Positions 8,944-16,206 of a stretch of 64,000 nt of DNA are shown one piece after another. The DNA comes from Pandoraea fibrosis. GTDB taxonomy: Bacteria; Pseudomonadota; Gammaproteobacteria; Burkholderiales; Burkholderiaceae. The stretch is from contig NZ_CP047385.1 in assembly GCF_000807775.2 (NCBI RefSeq), positions 4,154,001-4,218,000 of the forward strand, written 5' to 3'. Under the pieces are notes generated by a model, which saw nothing but the letters and a program-made list of their open reading frames with translations, was not told where the DNA came from and did no database searches. The position numbers and the translations under genes were made by a program. Positions within the stretch are counted from its first letter, which is position 1. Every line of letters starts with the position of its first letter.

Positions 8944-9642
8944 TCAATCCAATGGCGACGTCGACGGCAACGTCACGACGCATCGATGCAACCCGTGCCC
9001 CGACGCCAGATATTTGCGCTCGAACGGCGTGACAGGCGGAACCCCCGGCTCAGGCAACCACGCCTCGACCGCCGGACGCACGCCACTGAGCCACTCGACC
9101 GCCAGCGCAAATTCGTCGATGTAGATATTCCAGTTACTGCGACACTCCAGCACGCCACCTAGCGCCACGACCGTGGGAAACACGGCATGTGCGTGCCAGC
9201 GTCGCGCGAGTTGACCGATCTTCGGCCACGGATTCGGATAGAGGATGTAATGCCGTGCCGGACGAATGCCCGCGTCGAACAATTGCCGCCAGAAGTCGAC
9301 GAGATCGGCACGCACCCACACGAAGTTCTCGGGCCACACGCCGTCCCACCAATCCTTGCCGCGCACGATGCGGCTCTCCGATTGGTCGATACCAATGACG
9401 AAGTGATCGGGGAATTGCGTCGCCAGCCGCAAGGTGCTCTCCCCCACGCCGCATCCCGCGTCGATGATCAGCGGCGCGGCCCCGGCGCGACGCCAGGCGG
9501 CGATGGCCGCGTCGAAGGCGTCTGCGCTGTAGCCCGCCAACGGCTTGCGGAATACCGCGTCGCGATGACGTTTCACGAGATCCGCAAGCTTGTCGTGCGG
9601 CCCGGTTTGAGCACTGTCGACAGTGCGCGAATTTGCAAACAT
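8944..9642 (-). CDS. TrmB-like SAM-dependent methyltransferase
   Basis: A 232-residue class I methyltransferase of the tRNA (guanine-N7) TrmB family. The SAM-binding glycine motif is IIDAGCGVGEST and the acidic ribose-binding turn is VIGIDQSESR. The family signature FPDPWPK appears here as YPNPWPK, so the usual Asp is Asn, and the C-terminal TxFERK motif (VTPFERKYLASG) is kept. The gene stands alone after a 500-bp gap. Whether it makes m7G46 or is a diverged paralogue with another substrate cannot be told from this window; a canonical trmB may exist elsewhere. It starts at ATG 9642 (MFANSRTV). Confidence 0.8.
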   Translation of the reverse strand: MFANSRTVDSAQTGPHDKLADLVKRHRDAVFRKPLAGYSADAFDAAIAAWRRAGAAPLIIDAGCGVGESTLRLATQFPDHFVIGIDQSESRIVRGKDWWDGVWPENFVWVRADLVDFWRQLFDAGIRPARHYILYPNPWPKIGQLARRWHAHAVFPTVVALGGVLECRSNWNIYIDEFALAVEWLSGVRPAVEAWLPEPGVPPVTPFERKYLASGHGLHRCVVTLPSTSPLD

Positions 9643-10140
9643 GCGAGAAGAGAAAACGTGGGGCTTCAGAAGTCGATAACCGAACGCGCATTGTGCGAAT
9701 CGCTCGAAAACCTTTGAAATGTGCCGCTATTCGAGCGATTGCACAGCCGCTGCAGATGACACAATGCGCCCCCTGTCATCGCCGGATAGTGGCGATGACT
9801 GCGAAATGTGCGCACGCATCGCGATATCGGCGCGTCAGTCTGGCACGCATTGTAGCGCGCTGTAACTTTCGCGACGTGTCGTGCGACGTTTGCGGGCTTG
9901 CCCAGCGGGGCGTCAGCGCCATTTTTTCGGTTAAGATGGGAATCGCTTTGCCGTCGATTTTCAGAATACGGCAAAGCCTCTTCGCGAGCGGCGCTTGCCA
10001 ACGACTCACACGATGGGTCATCGCATGCCCGCATTGCTCTGCAATGCTTAGCGTCTGTTCGCGTGAATGCCAGAGACCTCAAAGGTGCGCGCCGGGATTC
10101 ACGCGAGCAGACTCTTACGCCCCCGAGAATACGTCACAGA
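9643..10140. other. 498-bp gap between divergent genes, with an inverted repeat
   Basis: No credible protein gene is seen. The frames that exist overlap on both strands and look like chance. At 9945-9954 and 9968-9977 there is a perfect 10-bp inverted repeat (GCTTTGCCGT / ACGGCAAAGC, 13-nt loop), preceded by an A/T-rich ATTTTTTCGGTTAAGAT stretch. The region must hold the promoters of both the methyltransferase and the secreted-protein gene. Confidence 0.45.
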
Positions 10141-10788
10141 ATGTCGAATCGATTTCTTCAACGCGCCGCAGGCGTCGTGTTGCGAGCTGTGCGCCAGGTC
10201 GCCGGCATCGCCGCGATGGCTGCGCCGCTCTGCCTCACGGCCTTTACGGCCCCTGTGCAGGCTTTCACGCTCGAACAGCATCGCGCACTGGTCGAGCAAT
10301 TCATCAACACGCGTCATGCCGATCCGCTCGTCGCCGATTGCGCTGCGCACGCCAGCTTTGTCGTCGCCACATTGCCCGGCTATGAGAGCGTCGAGTACGG
10401 CGAAAACGCGCTGGATCCGGAACACGCGAAGGTCGCGCCGTGGTCCGGTCCGTTCGACGATCGCAAGCAACGCGTCGACGTCACGCAGATGGTCGAACTC
10501 GACGGCGTCGGCAAGCGCACCAGCGGTCAGACGGATAACCTCCATATTCGCTGTGGCTACGCCGATGGCCGCATGATGGGCTTCGATTACACCTCGCCGC
10601 TGCCGCAGGTCGAACAACCGGTGAAGCGCGCCGCACGCAACAACACGCGCGGCAAGTCGTCGCACGCCACCGCGAAATCGGGCAAGCGCGGCACCACAGC
10701 CAAATCGTCGGGCGCGAAGTCGTCGGCGAAATCGTCGAGCAGCAGCACGGCCAAGAAGACCACGACGACTAAGAAAAAATCGAACTGA
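10141..10788 (+). CDS. secreted protein with Ser/Thr/Lys-rich C-terminal tail
   Basis: A 215-residue exported protein of unknown function. A long signal sequence (about residues 1-42, ending near PVQAFT) is followed by a globular domain of about 110 residues with two Cys (VADCAAHA and HIRCGYADG) that may form a disulfide. From about residue 160 the chain is a disordered, very basic tail of Lys, Ser, Thr and Ala ending in TTTTKKKSN. Such tails occur on envelope proteins that bind peptidoglycan, LPS or nucleic acid, but this is inference. The ATG at 10141 was chosen because the hydrophobic signal core follows it directly. A terminator follows at 10819. Confidence 0.72.
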   Translation: MSNRFLQRAAGVVLRAVRQVAGIAAMAAPLCLTAFTAPVQAFTLEQHRALVEQFINTRHADPLVADCAAHASFVVATLPGYESVEYGENALDPEHAKVAPWSGPFDDRKQRVDVTQMVELDGVGKRTSGQTDNLHIRCGYADGRMMGFDYTSPLPQVEQPVKRAARNNTRGKSSHATAKSGKRGTTAKSSGAKSSAKSSSSSTAKKTTTTKKKSN

Positions 10789-10818
10789 TCGCCACCGCGC
10801 GATCAAGGCCGGGAGATG

Positions 10819-10845
10819 AAGCACGACGCATGGCGCGTCGTGCTT
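10819..10845. terminator. intrinsic terminator between convergent genes
   Basis: AAGCACGACGC (10819-10829) pairs perfectly with GCGTCGTGCTT (10835-10845) around a 5-nt loop, followed by TATTG. The A/T ends allow use from either strand. Confidence 0.82.
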
Positions 10846-10897
10846 TATTGCGTCTGTGTGCGGCCCGAATAACGCCTTATGGCTTTTGCATCCGGCC

Positions 10898-12046
10898 TCA
10901 TGCGTTGTCAGCCTGCATCTGCGACCAGATGGCGGCAAGCATCGACGCGCCCAACGCCGCACTTCTTGCGCCGTTCCAGCCGACCTGCGTGTCCGGACGG
11001 TTCGCGTTGTCCTTGAACGGCATTTCCAGCGTGAGCGAGAGGCAGCCGAAGCGATGGGCAATCCACTTCGACGCGAGCTTGAGCGACTCCTGGCCGTGCT
11101 TGCCCGGCGGATAGCCGAACTTGTCCTGAAAGTCGAGACTCGCGGCCTTCAGGCGTTCGCCGAATGCCTTCTCGCGGGCAAGCACCGCGTCGGTCGCCCA
11201 CTCGACACCGTCGTTCCCTGCGAGAAATACGTAAGGCAGCGCTTCGTCGCCATGAATGTCGAAGAACATGTCGCAGCCCACGGCCTCGATGGCCGCACGC
11301 ACGTGATACACCTCGGGACTGCGCTGGAGATCCGGCGCAAGCCACTCGCGATTCAGATTCGCTCCCGTGGCATTCGTGCGCAGATTGCCACGCGCCGCAC
11401 CGTCGGGGTTCATGTTCGGAACGATGTGCAGCACCGCTTCGTCGAGCACGGCGTTGGCGAGCGGATCGCCGGCCCAATCGCCCGCACCGAGCAGACGGCG
11501 CAGCATCCCTTCCACGAACCACTCGGCCATCGTCTCACCGGGATGCTGACGTGCGATCACCCAGATATTGCGCTTGCCGGCACGCGGCTCGCCCACGCTC
11601 AACAACGTCATGTCGCGCCCGTCGACGGTCTGCCCCAGTGAGCGCGAACTCACTCGCGGCGAGTTCTGCGCCGTACCGAGCAACGCCAGATGACGCTCCT
11701 CCGCATACGGCTCGAAATACGCGAGATAGACGCTGTCGTGCGCAGGCGTGAACGACACCGTCATGACCTGCCCGTCATACGATGTCGGTACGCGAAACCA
11801 TGTCACGCGATCGTATGACGCGACGGCGCGGTAGTTCTCCCAGCCGCGTGGATAGGACGTCTGCCCGGCGTTATCGAACACGATACGGCACGGTGCGTCC
11901 CCCACGCCCTGCACGCGGAAGTGAAACCATTGGGCGAACTCGGCGGCGCCGTCCTGCGGCACGCGAACGTGAATGTCGTCGGCACGCTCGGCGCTCACCA
12001 CCTGGATGGCGCCGCTGTCGAACTGGCTGCTGATGTGGACGGTCAT
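10898..12046 (-). CDS. M14-family zinc carboxypeptidase, cytosolic carboxypeptidase-like
   Basis: A 382-residue protein with the two-part layout of cytosolic carboxypeptidases. An N-terminal beta-sandwich (about 1-125) precedes an M14 peptidase domain. Zinc ligands are H168 and E171 in RQHPGETMAEW and H265 in FDIHGDE. NMNPDG (211-216), NLNREW (230-235) and the catalytic Glu E341 in LTLEMPF complete the site, so it should be active. No signal peptide is present, hence cytoplasmic. The start at 12046 (MTVHISSQF) is preferred; the frame is open 45 nt further but that part overlaps the terminator hairpin of yaaA. Bacterial members probably trim C-terminal residues from peptides or proteins; the substrate here is unknown. 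Confidence 0.88.
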   Translation of the reverse strand: MTVHISSQFDSGAIQVVSAERADDIHVRVPQDGAAEFAQWFHFRVQGVGDAPCRIVFDNAGQTSYPRGWENYRAVASYDRVTWFRVPTSYDGQVMTVSFTPAHDSVYLAYFEPYAEERHLALLGTAQNSPRVSSRSLGQTVDGRDMTLLSVGEPRAGKRNIWVIARQHPGETMAEWFVEGMLRRLLGAGDWAGDPLANAVLDEAVLHIVPNMNPDGAARGNLRTNATGANLNREWLAPDLQRSPEVYHVRAAIEAVGCDMFFDIHGDEALPYVFLAGNDGVEWATDAVLAREKAFGERLKAASLDFQDKFGYPPGKHGQESLKLASKWIAHRFGCLSLTLEMPFKDNANRPDTQVGWNGARSAALGASMLAAIWSQMQADNA

Positions 12047-12072
12047 GGCTTGTCTCGCTGGCGAAAGTGAAA

Positions 12073-12097
12073 AGCCCCGGGACATGGCCACGGGGCT
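12073..12097 (-). terminator. terminator of yaaA
   Basis: AGCCCCG (12073-12079) pairs with CGGGGCT (12091-12097). On the minus strand the stem is followed by TTTCACTTT, giving a reasonable intrinsic terminator between yaaA and the carboxypeptidase gene. Confidence 0.65.
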
Positions 12098-12112
12098 GGA
12101 GATCGGCGGGCG

Positions 12113-12892
12113 TCAGGCCACGCGACGACGGAACACCCAGAGTGAATCGTTCGACACGCTGTCGTCGAACGCATAGCCCTCGCTGTCGAAGGCCTTCAAT
12201 TGCTGCACATCGGTCACACCGCGCTCGATCGCATAACGCGCCATCAGACCGCGTGCGCGCTTGGCGTAGAAGCTGATGATCTTGTACTTGCCGCTCTTCC
12301 AGTCTTCAAACACCGGCGTAATCACGGGCGCGGCAACGAGACGGCGCTTGATGACCTTGAAATACTCTTCGGAAGCGAGATTCACGAGCACGCGACGCGT
12401 CTCGGCATGCTCCGCGAGCGACGCGTTGATCGTCTGCGTCACACGCTCCCCCCAGAACGCATACAGATCGCGCCCGCGCTTGTTGACGAAGCGCGTGCCC
12501 ATCTCCAACCGGTACGGTTGCAGCAGGTCGAGCGGGCGCAGCACGCCATACAGGCCCGACAGGATTCGCAGATGCTTCTGCGCGAAGTCGAGTTGCGTGG
12601 CATTCAGGGAGCGGGCGCCGAGCCCTTCGTAGACGTCGCCGTTGAAGGCGAGCACAGCCTGTTTGGCATTGCTCGTGTCGAAGCGAGGCGACCAGTCGGC
12701 GTAGCGGGTGGCGTTCAGCGACGCGAGTTGATCGGAAATGCTCATGAGCGAGCCGACCTGAGCAGGGCTCAGTTCACGCAGGCCCTCGATCAATTCGGCC
12801 GCGTCGTCGACGAACTGTGGCACGGTGTGCGTGCTCACGTGCGGCGGCGTTTCGTAGTCGAGCGATTTGGCCGGCGAGAGAACAATTATCAT
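12113..12892 (-). CDS. yaaA: peroxide stress protein YaaA
   Basis: A 259-residue member of the YaaA/UPF0246 (DUF328) family. In E. coli YaaA is induced by OxyR and limits free iron and DNA damage during peroxide stress. The family-defining start [14 protein letters not shown] is present, together with [21 protein letters not shown] and the C-terminal FDSEGYAFD segment, and the length is normal. The ATG at 12892 is chosen because it gives that conserved N-terminus; an upstream in-frame ATG would add 16 non-family residues overlapping the divergent PIN gene. Only 47 bp separate it from the oppositely oriented PIN gene, so the two promoters overlap. Confidence 0.95.
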   Translation of the reverse strand: MIIVLSPAKSLDYETPPHVSTHTVPQFVDDAAELIEGLRELSPAQVGSLMSISDQLASLNATRYADWSPRFDTSNAKQAVLAFNGDVYEGLGARSLNATQLDFAQKHLRILSGLYGVLRPLDLLQPYRLEMGTRFVNKRGRDLYAFWGERVTQTINASLAEHAETRRVLVNLASEEYFKVIKRRLVAAPVITPVFEDWKSGKYKIISFYAKRARGLMARYAIERGVTDVQQLKAFDSEGYAFDDSVSNDSLWVFRRRVA

Positions 12893-12939
12893 ATCGGGTG
12901 CAGCGTTCCTGCGAAAACGAGAAACCGCCATTCTATCCA

Positions 12940-13452
12940 ATGCTTCAAAACGCCGTTGCCACGCCCACCGAACGGGCCTTCGCCGAGCACCTCGATACGC
13001 TCACCACCCCACCGCGCGTGGTCCTGGACACGAATGTCTGGATCGATCTGCTGGTGTTCGACGATCCGGTGGCGCGTCCCGTGCGCGACGCCCTCGTCGA
13101 GCGCCGCCTCGTCGCACTCATGGCGCCGCGTTGCCGCGACGAACTCGCCGTAGTACTCACGTACCCGCAATTCTCATCACGCGCGATCGACAACGACGCC
13201 GCCCTCGCCTGGGTCGACGCCCACACGCACCGCATCGTGGTCCCGGACGACGCCCCACCACCGGTCCAGTTGCCGCTGTGCCGCGACCGCGACGATCAGA
13301 AATTCCTCGAAGCCGCCCGCGACGGGCACGCGCACTGGCTCGTCAGCAAGGACAAGGCCGTGCTGAAGCTGCGCAGCCGTGTGGCGCGGCAGTTCGGCTT
13401 TCGCATCGTGACGGCCGCCGCTTTCACGTCATTGCTCATGCCGGGCGCGTAA
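12940..13452 (+). CDS. PIN-domain protein, putative toxin-like RNase
   Basis: A 170-residue PIN protein of the 'putative toxin' subtype (COG1569-like). The four acidic metal-binding positions are D30 in [11 protein letters not shown]68 in [10 protein letters not shown]119 in [11 protein letters not shown] and D138 in [10 protein letters not shown], so an RNase active site is intact. No small antitoxin gene lies next to it: yaaA is divergent 47 bp upstream and an aminotransferase gene begins 140 bp downstream. The ATG at 12940 gives MLQNAVATP; the frame extends further 5' but into the yaaA start region. This subtype often occurs as a solitary gene, so a toxin role should not be assumed. Confidence 0.85.
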   Translation: MLQNAVATPTERAFAEHLDTLTTPPRVVLDTNVWIDLLVFDDPVARPVRDALVERRLVALMAPRCRDELAVVLTYPQFSSRAIDNDAALAWVDAHTHRIVVPDDAPPPVQLPLCRDRDDQKFLEAARDGHAHWLVSKDKAVLKLRSRVARQFGFRIVTAAAFTSLLMPGA

Positions 13453-13593
13453 ACACCGCAAGTCCCGTCGGAATGGCCGCAGAGCGGCATAAGGAATCTC
13501 CGAAATCGAACGCCAAGCGCACGGGCGTCGGCCGCATGCCGGGCGCAGCGGCGTTAGAATGACGGCCTGATCACTGCATCGTCCATCGCACAA

Positions 13594-14826
13594 ATGAACG
13601 CGCCTCACACCGCCTCAACGGCTTCTTCGGCTTCTTCGGCTTCGCGGGCTTCGGTATTGCCCGCTGCTCAGGCGTTGGCTGCCCCGCCGCTCGCCTCGCG
13701 TCTGCCGAACGTCGGCACCACCATCTTCACTGTGATGTCGGCGCTCGCTGCCGAGAAGCAGGCAGTGAACCTCGGTCAGGGCTTCCCCGATTTCGCTTGC
13801 GATCCGAAGATCGTCGACGCCGTCTCGCGCGCCATGCGCGAAGACCACAATCAGTACCCACCGATGGCAGGTGTACCGGCGCTGCGTCAGGCCATTGCCG
13901 ACAAGATCGGCAAGCTTTACGGACAGCAATACGACTGGAACACCGAAATCACGGTGACCGCCGGCGCCACCCAGGCGCTGCTCACGGCGATTCTCGCGAC
14001 CGTGCATCCGGGCGACGAAGTGATCGTGTTCGAGCCGACCTACGACAGCTACGTCCCCTCGATCGAACTGGCCGGTGGCAAGCCGGTATTCATTACGCTC
14101 GAGGCCCCCGAGTTCCGCATCCCGTTCGACAAACTCGCGGCCGCGATCACGCCGCGCACCCGTCTCATCCTGTTCAACACCCCGCACAACCCGAGCGGCA
14201 CCGTGTGGCACGAGCAAGATCTCGCGAAACTGGCCGACATCGTGGCGGGCACCGACATTCTGCTGATCTCGGACGAGGTCTACGAACACATGGTGTATGA
14301 CGGCAAGCGACACGAAAGTGTGGCGCGCCATCCGGAGTTGGCACGCCGCAGCTTCATCGTGTCGAGCTTCGGCAAGACCTATCACGTGACGGGCTGGAAG
14401 GTCGGCTTCGTCGCGGCACCGGCGGCCCTCTCGGCGGAATTCCGCAAGGTGCACCAGTTCAACGTGTTCACCGTCAACACACCGATGCAAGTGGGGCTGG
14501 CGGATTACATGCGCGACCCTGCCCCGTATCTCGAACTCTCGGGCTTCTATCAGAAGAAGCGCGACCTGTTCCGCGAAGGCCTGGCGGAGACCCGCTTCAA
14601 ACTGCTGCCATGCGAAGGCACGTATTTCCAGTGCGTGGATTACAGCGCCATCAGCGACATGAGCGAAGGCGACTTCGCCCTGTGGCTGACCGGTGAGATC
14701 GGCGTGGCGGCCATTCCCGTCTCGGCGTTCTATCACGAGCCGCACGAATCCGGCGTCGTTCGCTTCTGCTTCGCCAAGAAAGACGACACATTGCGCGAAG
14801 CACTGACGCGACTGGCGAAGATCTGA
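13594..14826 (+). CDS. methionine-type PLP aminotransferase, YbdL-like
   Basis: A class I/II fold-type I aminotransferase of 410 residues. It is close along its whole length to E. coli YbdL, which transaminates methionine, histidine and phenylalanine. The PLP lysine lies in SSFGKTYHVTGWKVG, the substrate-binding Asn and Tyr in NTPHNPSGTVW and ISDEVYEH, and the C-terminal Arg in VVRFCFAKK. Residues 1-35 form an Ala/Ser-rich extension missing from YbdL; the homologous part starts at LASRLPNVGTTIF. A later start is therefore possible, but no clear internal one is seen. Likely role: salvage transamination of 2-oxo-4-methylthiobutanoate or methionine catabolism. A strong terminator follows. Confidence 0.9.
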   Translation: MNAPHTASTASSASSASRASVLPAAQALAAPPLASRLPNVGTTIFTVMSALAAEKQAVNLGQGFPDFACDPKIVDAVSRAMREDHNQYPPMAGVPALRQAIADKIGKLYGQQYDWNTEITVTAGATQALLTAILATVHPGDEVIVFEPTYDSYVPSIELAGGKPVFITLEAPEFRIPFDKLAAAITPRTRLILFNTPHNPSGTVWHEQDLAKLADIVAGTDILLISDEVYEHMVYDGKRHESVARHPELARRSFIVSSFGKTYHVTGWKVGFVAAPAALSAEFRKVHQFNVFTVNTPMQVGLADYMRDPAPYLELSGFYQKKRDLFREGLAETRFKLLPCEGTYFQCVDYSAISDMSEGDFALWLTGEIGVAAIPVSAFYHEPHESGVVRFCFAKKDDTLREALTRLAKI

Positions 14827-14848
14827 TCGCCTGCCATTACCGAAAAAG

Positions 14849-14880
14849 AAGGGCCGCAATCTGAAAATATTGCGGCCCTT
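14849..14880. terminator. intrinsic terminator between convergent genes
   Basis: AAGGGCCGCAAT (14849-14860) pairs perfectly with ATTGCGGCCCTT (14869-14880), flanked by CGAAAAAG before and TCGTTTT after, so it can work for both strands. Confidence 0.9.
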
Positions 14881-14981
14881 TCGTTTTGCATCGATGAGGC
14901 TTGCGAATGCGTCACGAGGAACGGGATTCCCGTTCTGCCATCTCGCGCCCCCCCCCCCGACGCATCGCACCTTATCGCGCT

Positions 14982-15638
14982 TTACCCCGTCTTCTTCGCC
15001 TGTTGTGCCTGCTGATACGCCTTCTGTTCGGCACGCATACGTTGGAACGATTCGCGCTCGGCGAGTCGCTTGCCATACGCCTTCCAGTCGATGCCGGCGC
15101 TCTGCAGGAAGTCTTCGCCATAGACCGCTTGCGTGGCCATGCCGAGGATCGGCAGGTGGATGCCGGCCACGATGTCGGCCATCGAGAACGTGTCGCCCGC
15201 CACATACGGCGCAAACTTCGCCAGCCGCTTGAACGCCACAATGTTCCTGCGCAGCAGCTTCTCCGTGCGATTGCGCGTGCCCTCCGACACCGTGCCGCCG
15301 AAGAAGGCCTGCGAGTACACCTCGCGCACCACCAACTCCAGATGCAACTCCGTCATGGTGATCAGCTCGCGCACTTTGGCCTGCTGCCACGGGTCGCTGG
15401 GGAAAAGTGCCGGCGACGGGTGTGTCGCCTCAAGGTAGTCGCAAATCACCTGTGACTCGGCCAGAAAGCCGTGCGCCGTCTGCAGGTATGGCACTTTGCC
15501 AAGTGGCGAGCATTGCAACATCCCCTCTTCCTGGCAAGGAATCGATTCCGACTCCTCGAAGGGCAAGCCCTTCTCGTACAGCACAACCTTAACCTTGTTG
15601 TAGTAGTTACTGACTGGAAAGCCGTACAGCTTCAACAT
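14982..15638 (-). CDS. glutathione S-transferase family protein
   Basis: A 218-residue GST. A thioredoxin-fold N-terminal domain (about 1-78) starts LKLYGFPVSNYYNKVK. It has the conserved cis-Pro in GKVPYLQ and the gamma-glutamyl-binding ESQVICDYLE (Glu-Ser pair). The all-alpha C-terminal domain contains the N-capping box FSMADIVAG. The Ser/Asn-Tyr in the first turn is the likely site that activates glutathione. The start is at ATG 15638; the longer frame upstream lacks GST similarity. The 568 bp upstream hold its promoter and that of the divergent acyl-CoA block. Substrate unknown. Confidence 0.9.
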   Translation of the reverse strand: MLKLYGFPVSNYYNKVKVVLYEKGLPFEESESIPCQEEGMLQCSPLGKVPYLQTAHGFLAESQVICDYLEATHPSPALFPSDPWQQAKVRELITMTELHLELVVREVYSQAFFGGTVSEGTRNRTEKLLRRNIVAFKRLAKFAPYVAGDTFSMADIVAGIHLPILGMATQAVYGEDFLQSAGIDWKAYGKRLAERESFQRMRAEQKAYQQAQQAKKTG

Positions 15639-16093
15639 GATGTCTCCCGTGCGGCATGGCCAGCACCTCTGAGGTCGTCGAGGCGCCATGGTCCGTGCGC
15701 AGTTTCATGATGCGTCCCTGGTACACCGCGCCCTCTGCGGTCGCGGCGTCGCGTTGGCTGCCTGTCTCGGCTCATGCGGAGAACGTCGTCGACACGGATT
15801 GCGCCAAGGGCAACGCGCGCGATAACGGCCATGAGGGCGACCGGCGGCTCCCCGAAGTGTAACGGTATCGCACGGCCGTTCGCACGAGGCGTGACGGGAA
15901 TCGCGTCCCGAATTCTGCCAGTGCGTCGGGCCGCGCGAACCGCGCGAGGCTTGCGTCAGCCTCGCTGCCAACCGCCGCACCGCAGACCGCCCAGCGGAAC
16001 AAGCGCTGGCAGCCACAACAAGATCGGCGACAATAGCGGCAACGCGATAGGGGCATCGGTTTGCATTGCCGCGCAACTCGTCAGGAAATTCAT

Positions 16094-16122
16094 TTCCCGA
16101 CCGACCGGTCGGACGATAGAAT
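16094..16122 (+). promoter_or_regulatory. candidate promoter of the acyl-CoA block
   Basis: A -10-like TAGAAT (16117-16122, five of six consensus bases) stands 17 bp after a poor -35 TTCCCG (16094-16099). The spacer contains a perfect 12-bp palindrome, as expected for a repressor-controlled promoter. Transcription would begin about 75 nt before the first gene. Confidence 0.45.
16101..16112. promoter_or_regulatory. palindromic operator, TetR-type candidate
   Basis: CCGACCGGTCGG is a perfect 12-bp palindrome in the promoter spacer of a fatty-acid or aromatic acyl-CoA gene block. Palindromes of this kind are typical of TetR-family regulators of acyl-CoA metabolism in beta-proteobacteria. No regulator gene is present in the window, so the identity of the protein is inference. 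Confidence 0.5.
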
Positions 16123-16206
16123 GTCGAGTCACACCGCGCTGCGCCATGCGCGCCAACAGAACGACACCGATCGACGACAATCGACACCAACTTCGAGACA
16201 CTCCGT

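Larger units (their letters stand above)
15639..16206. other. 568-bp divergent intergenic region
   Basis: No credible gene is seen in this stretch between the divergent GST and 3-hydroxyacyl-CoA dehydrogenase genes. It holds a candidate repressor operator and promoter near its right end (16094-16122). The rest shows nothing I can interpret. Confidence 0.5.

Noticed and set aside
9666..10385. Overlapping frames in the gap before the secreted-protein gene
   Set aside because: Several mutually exclusive frames on both strands, no ribosome-binding sites, composition of non-coding DNA.
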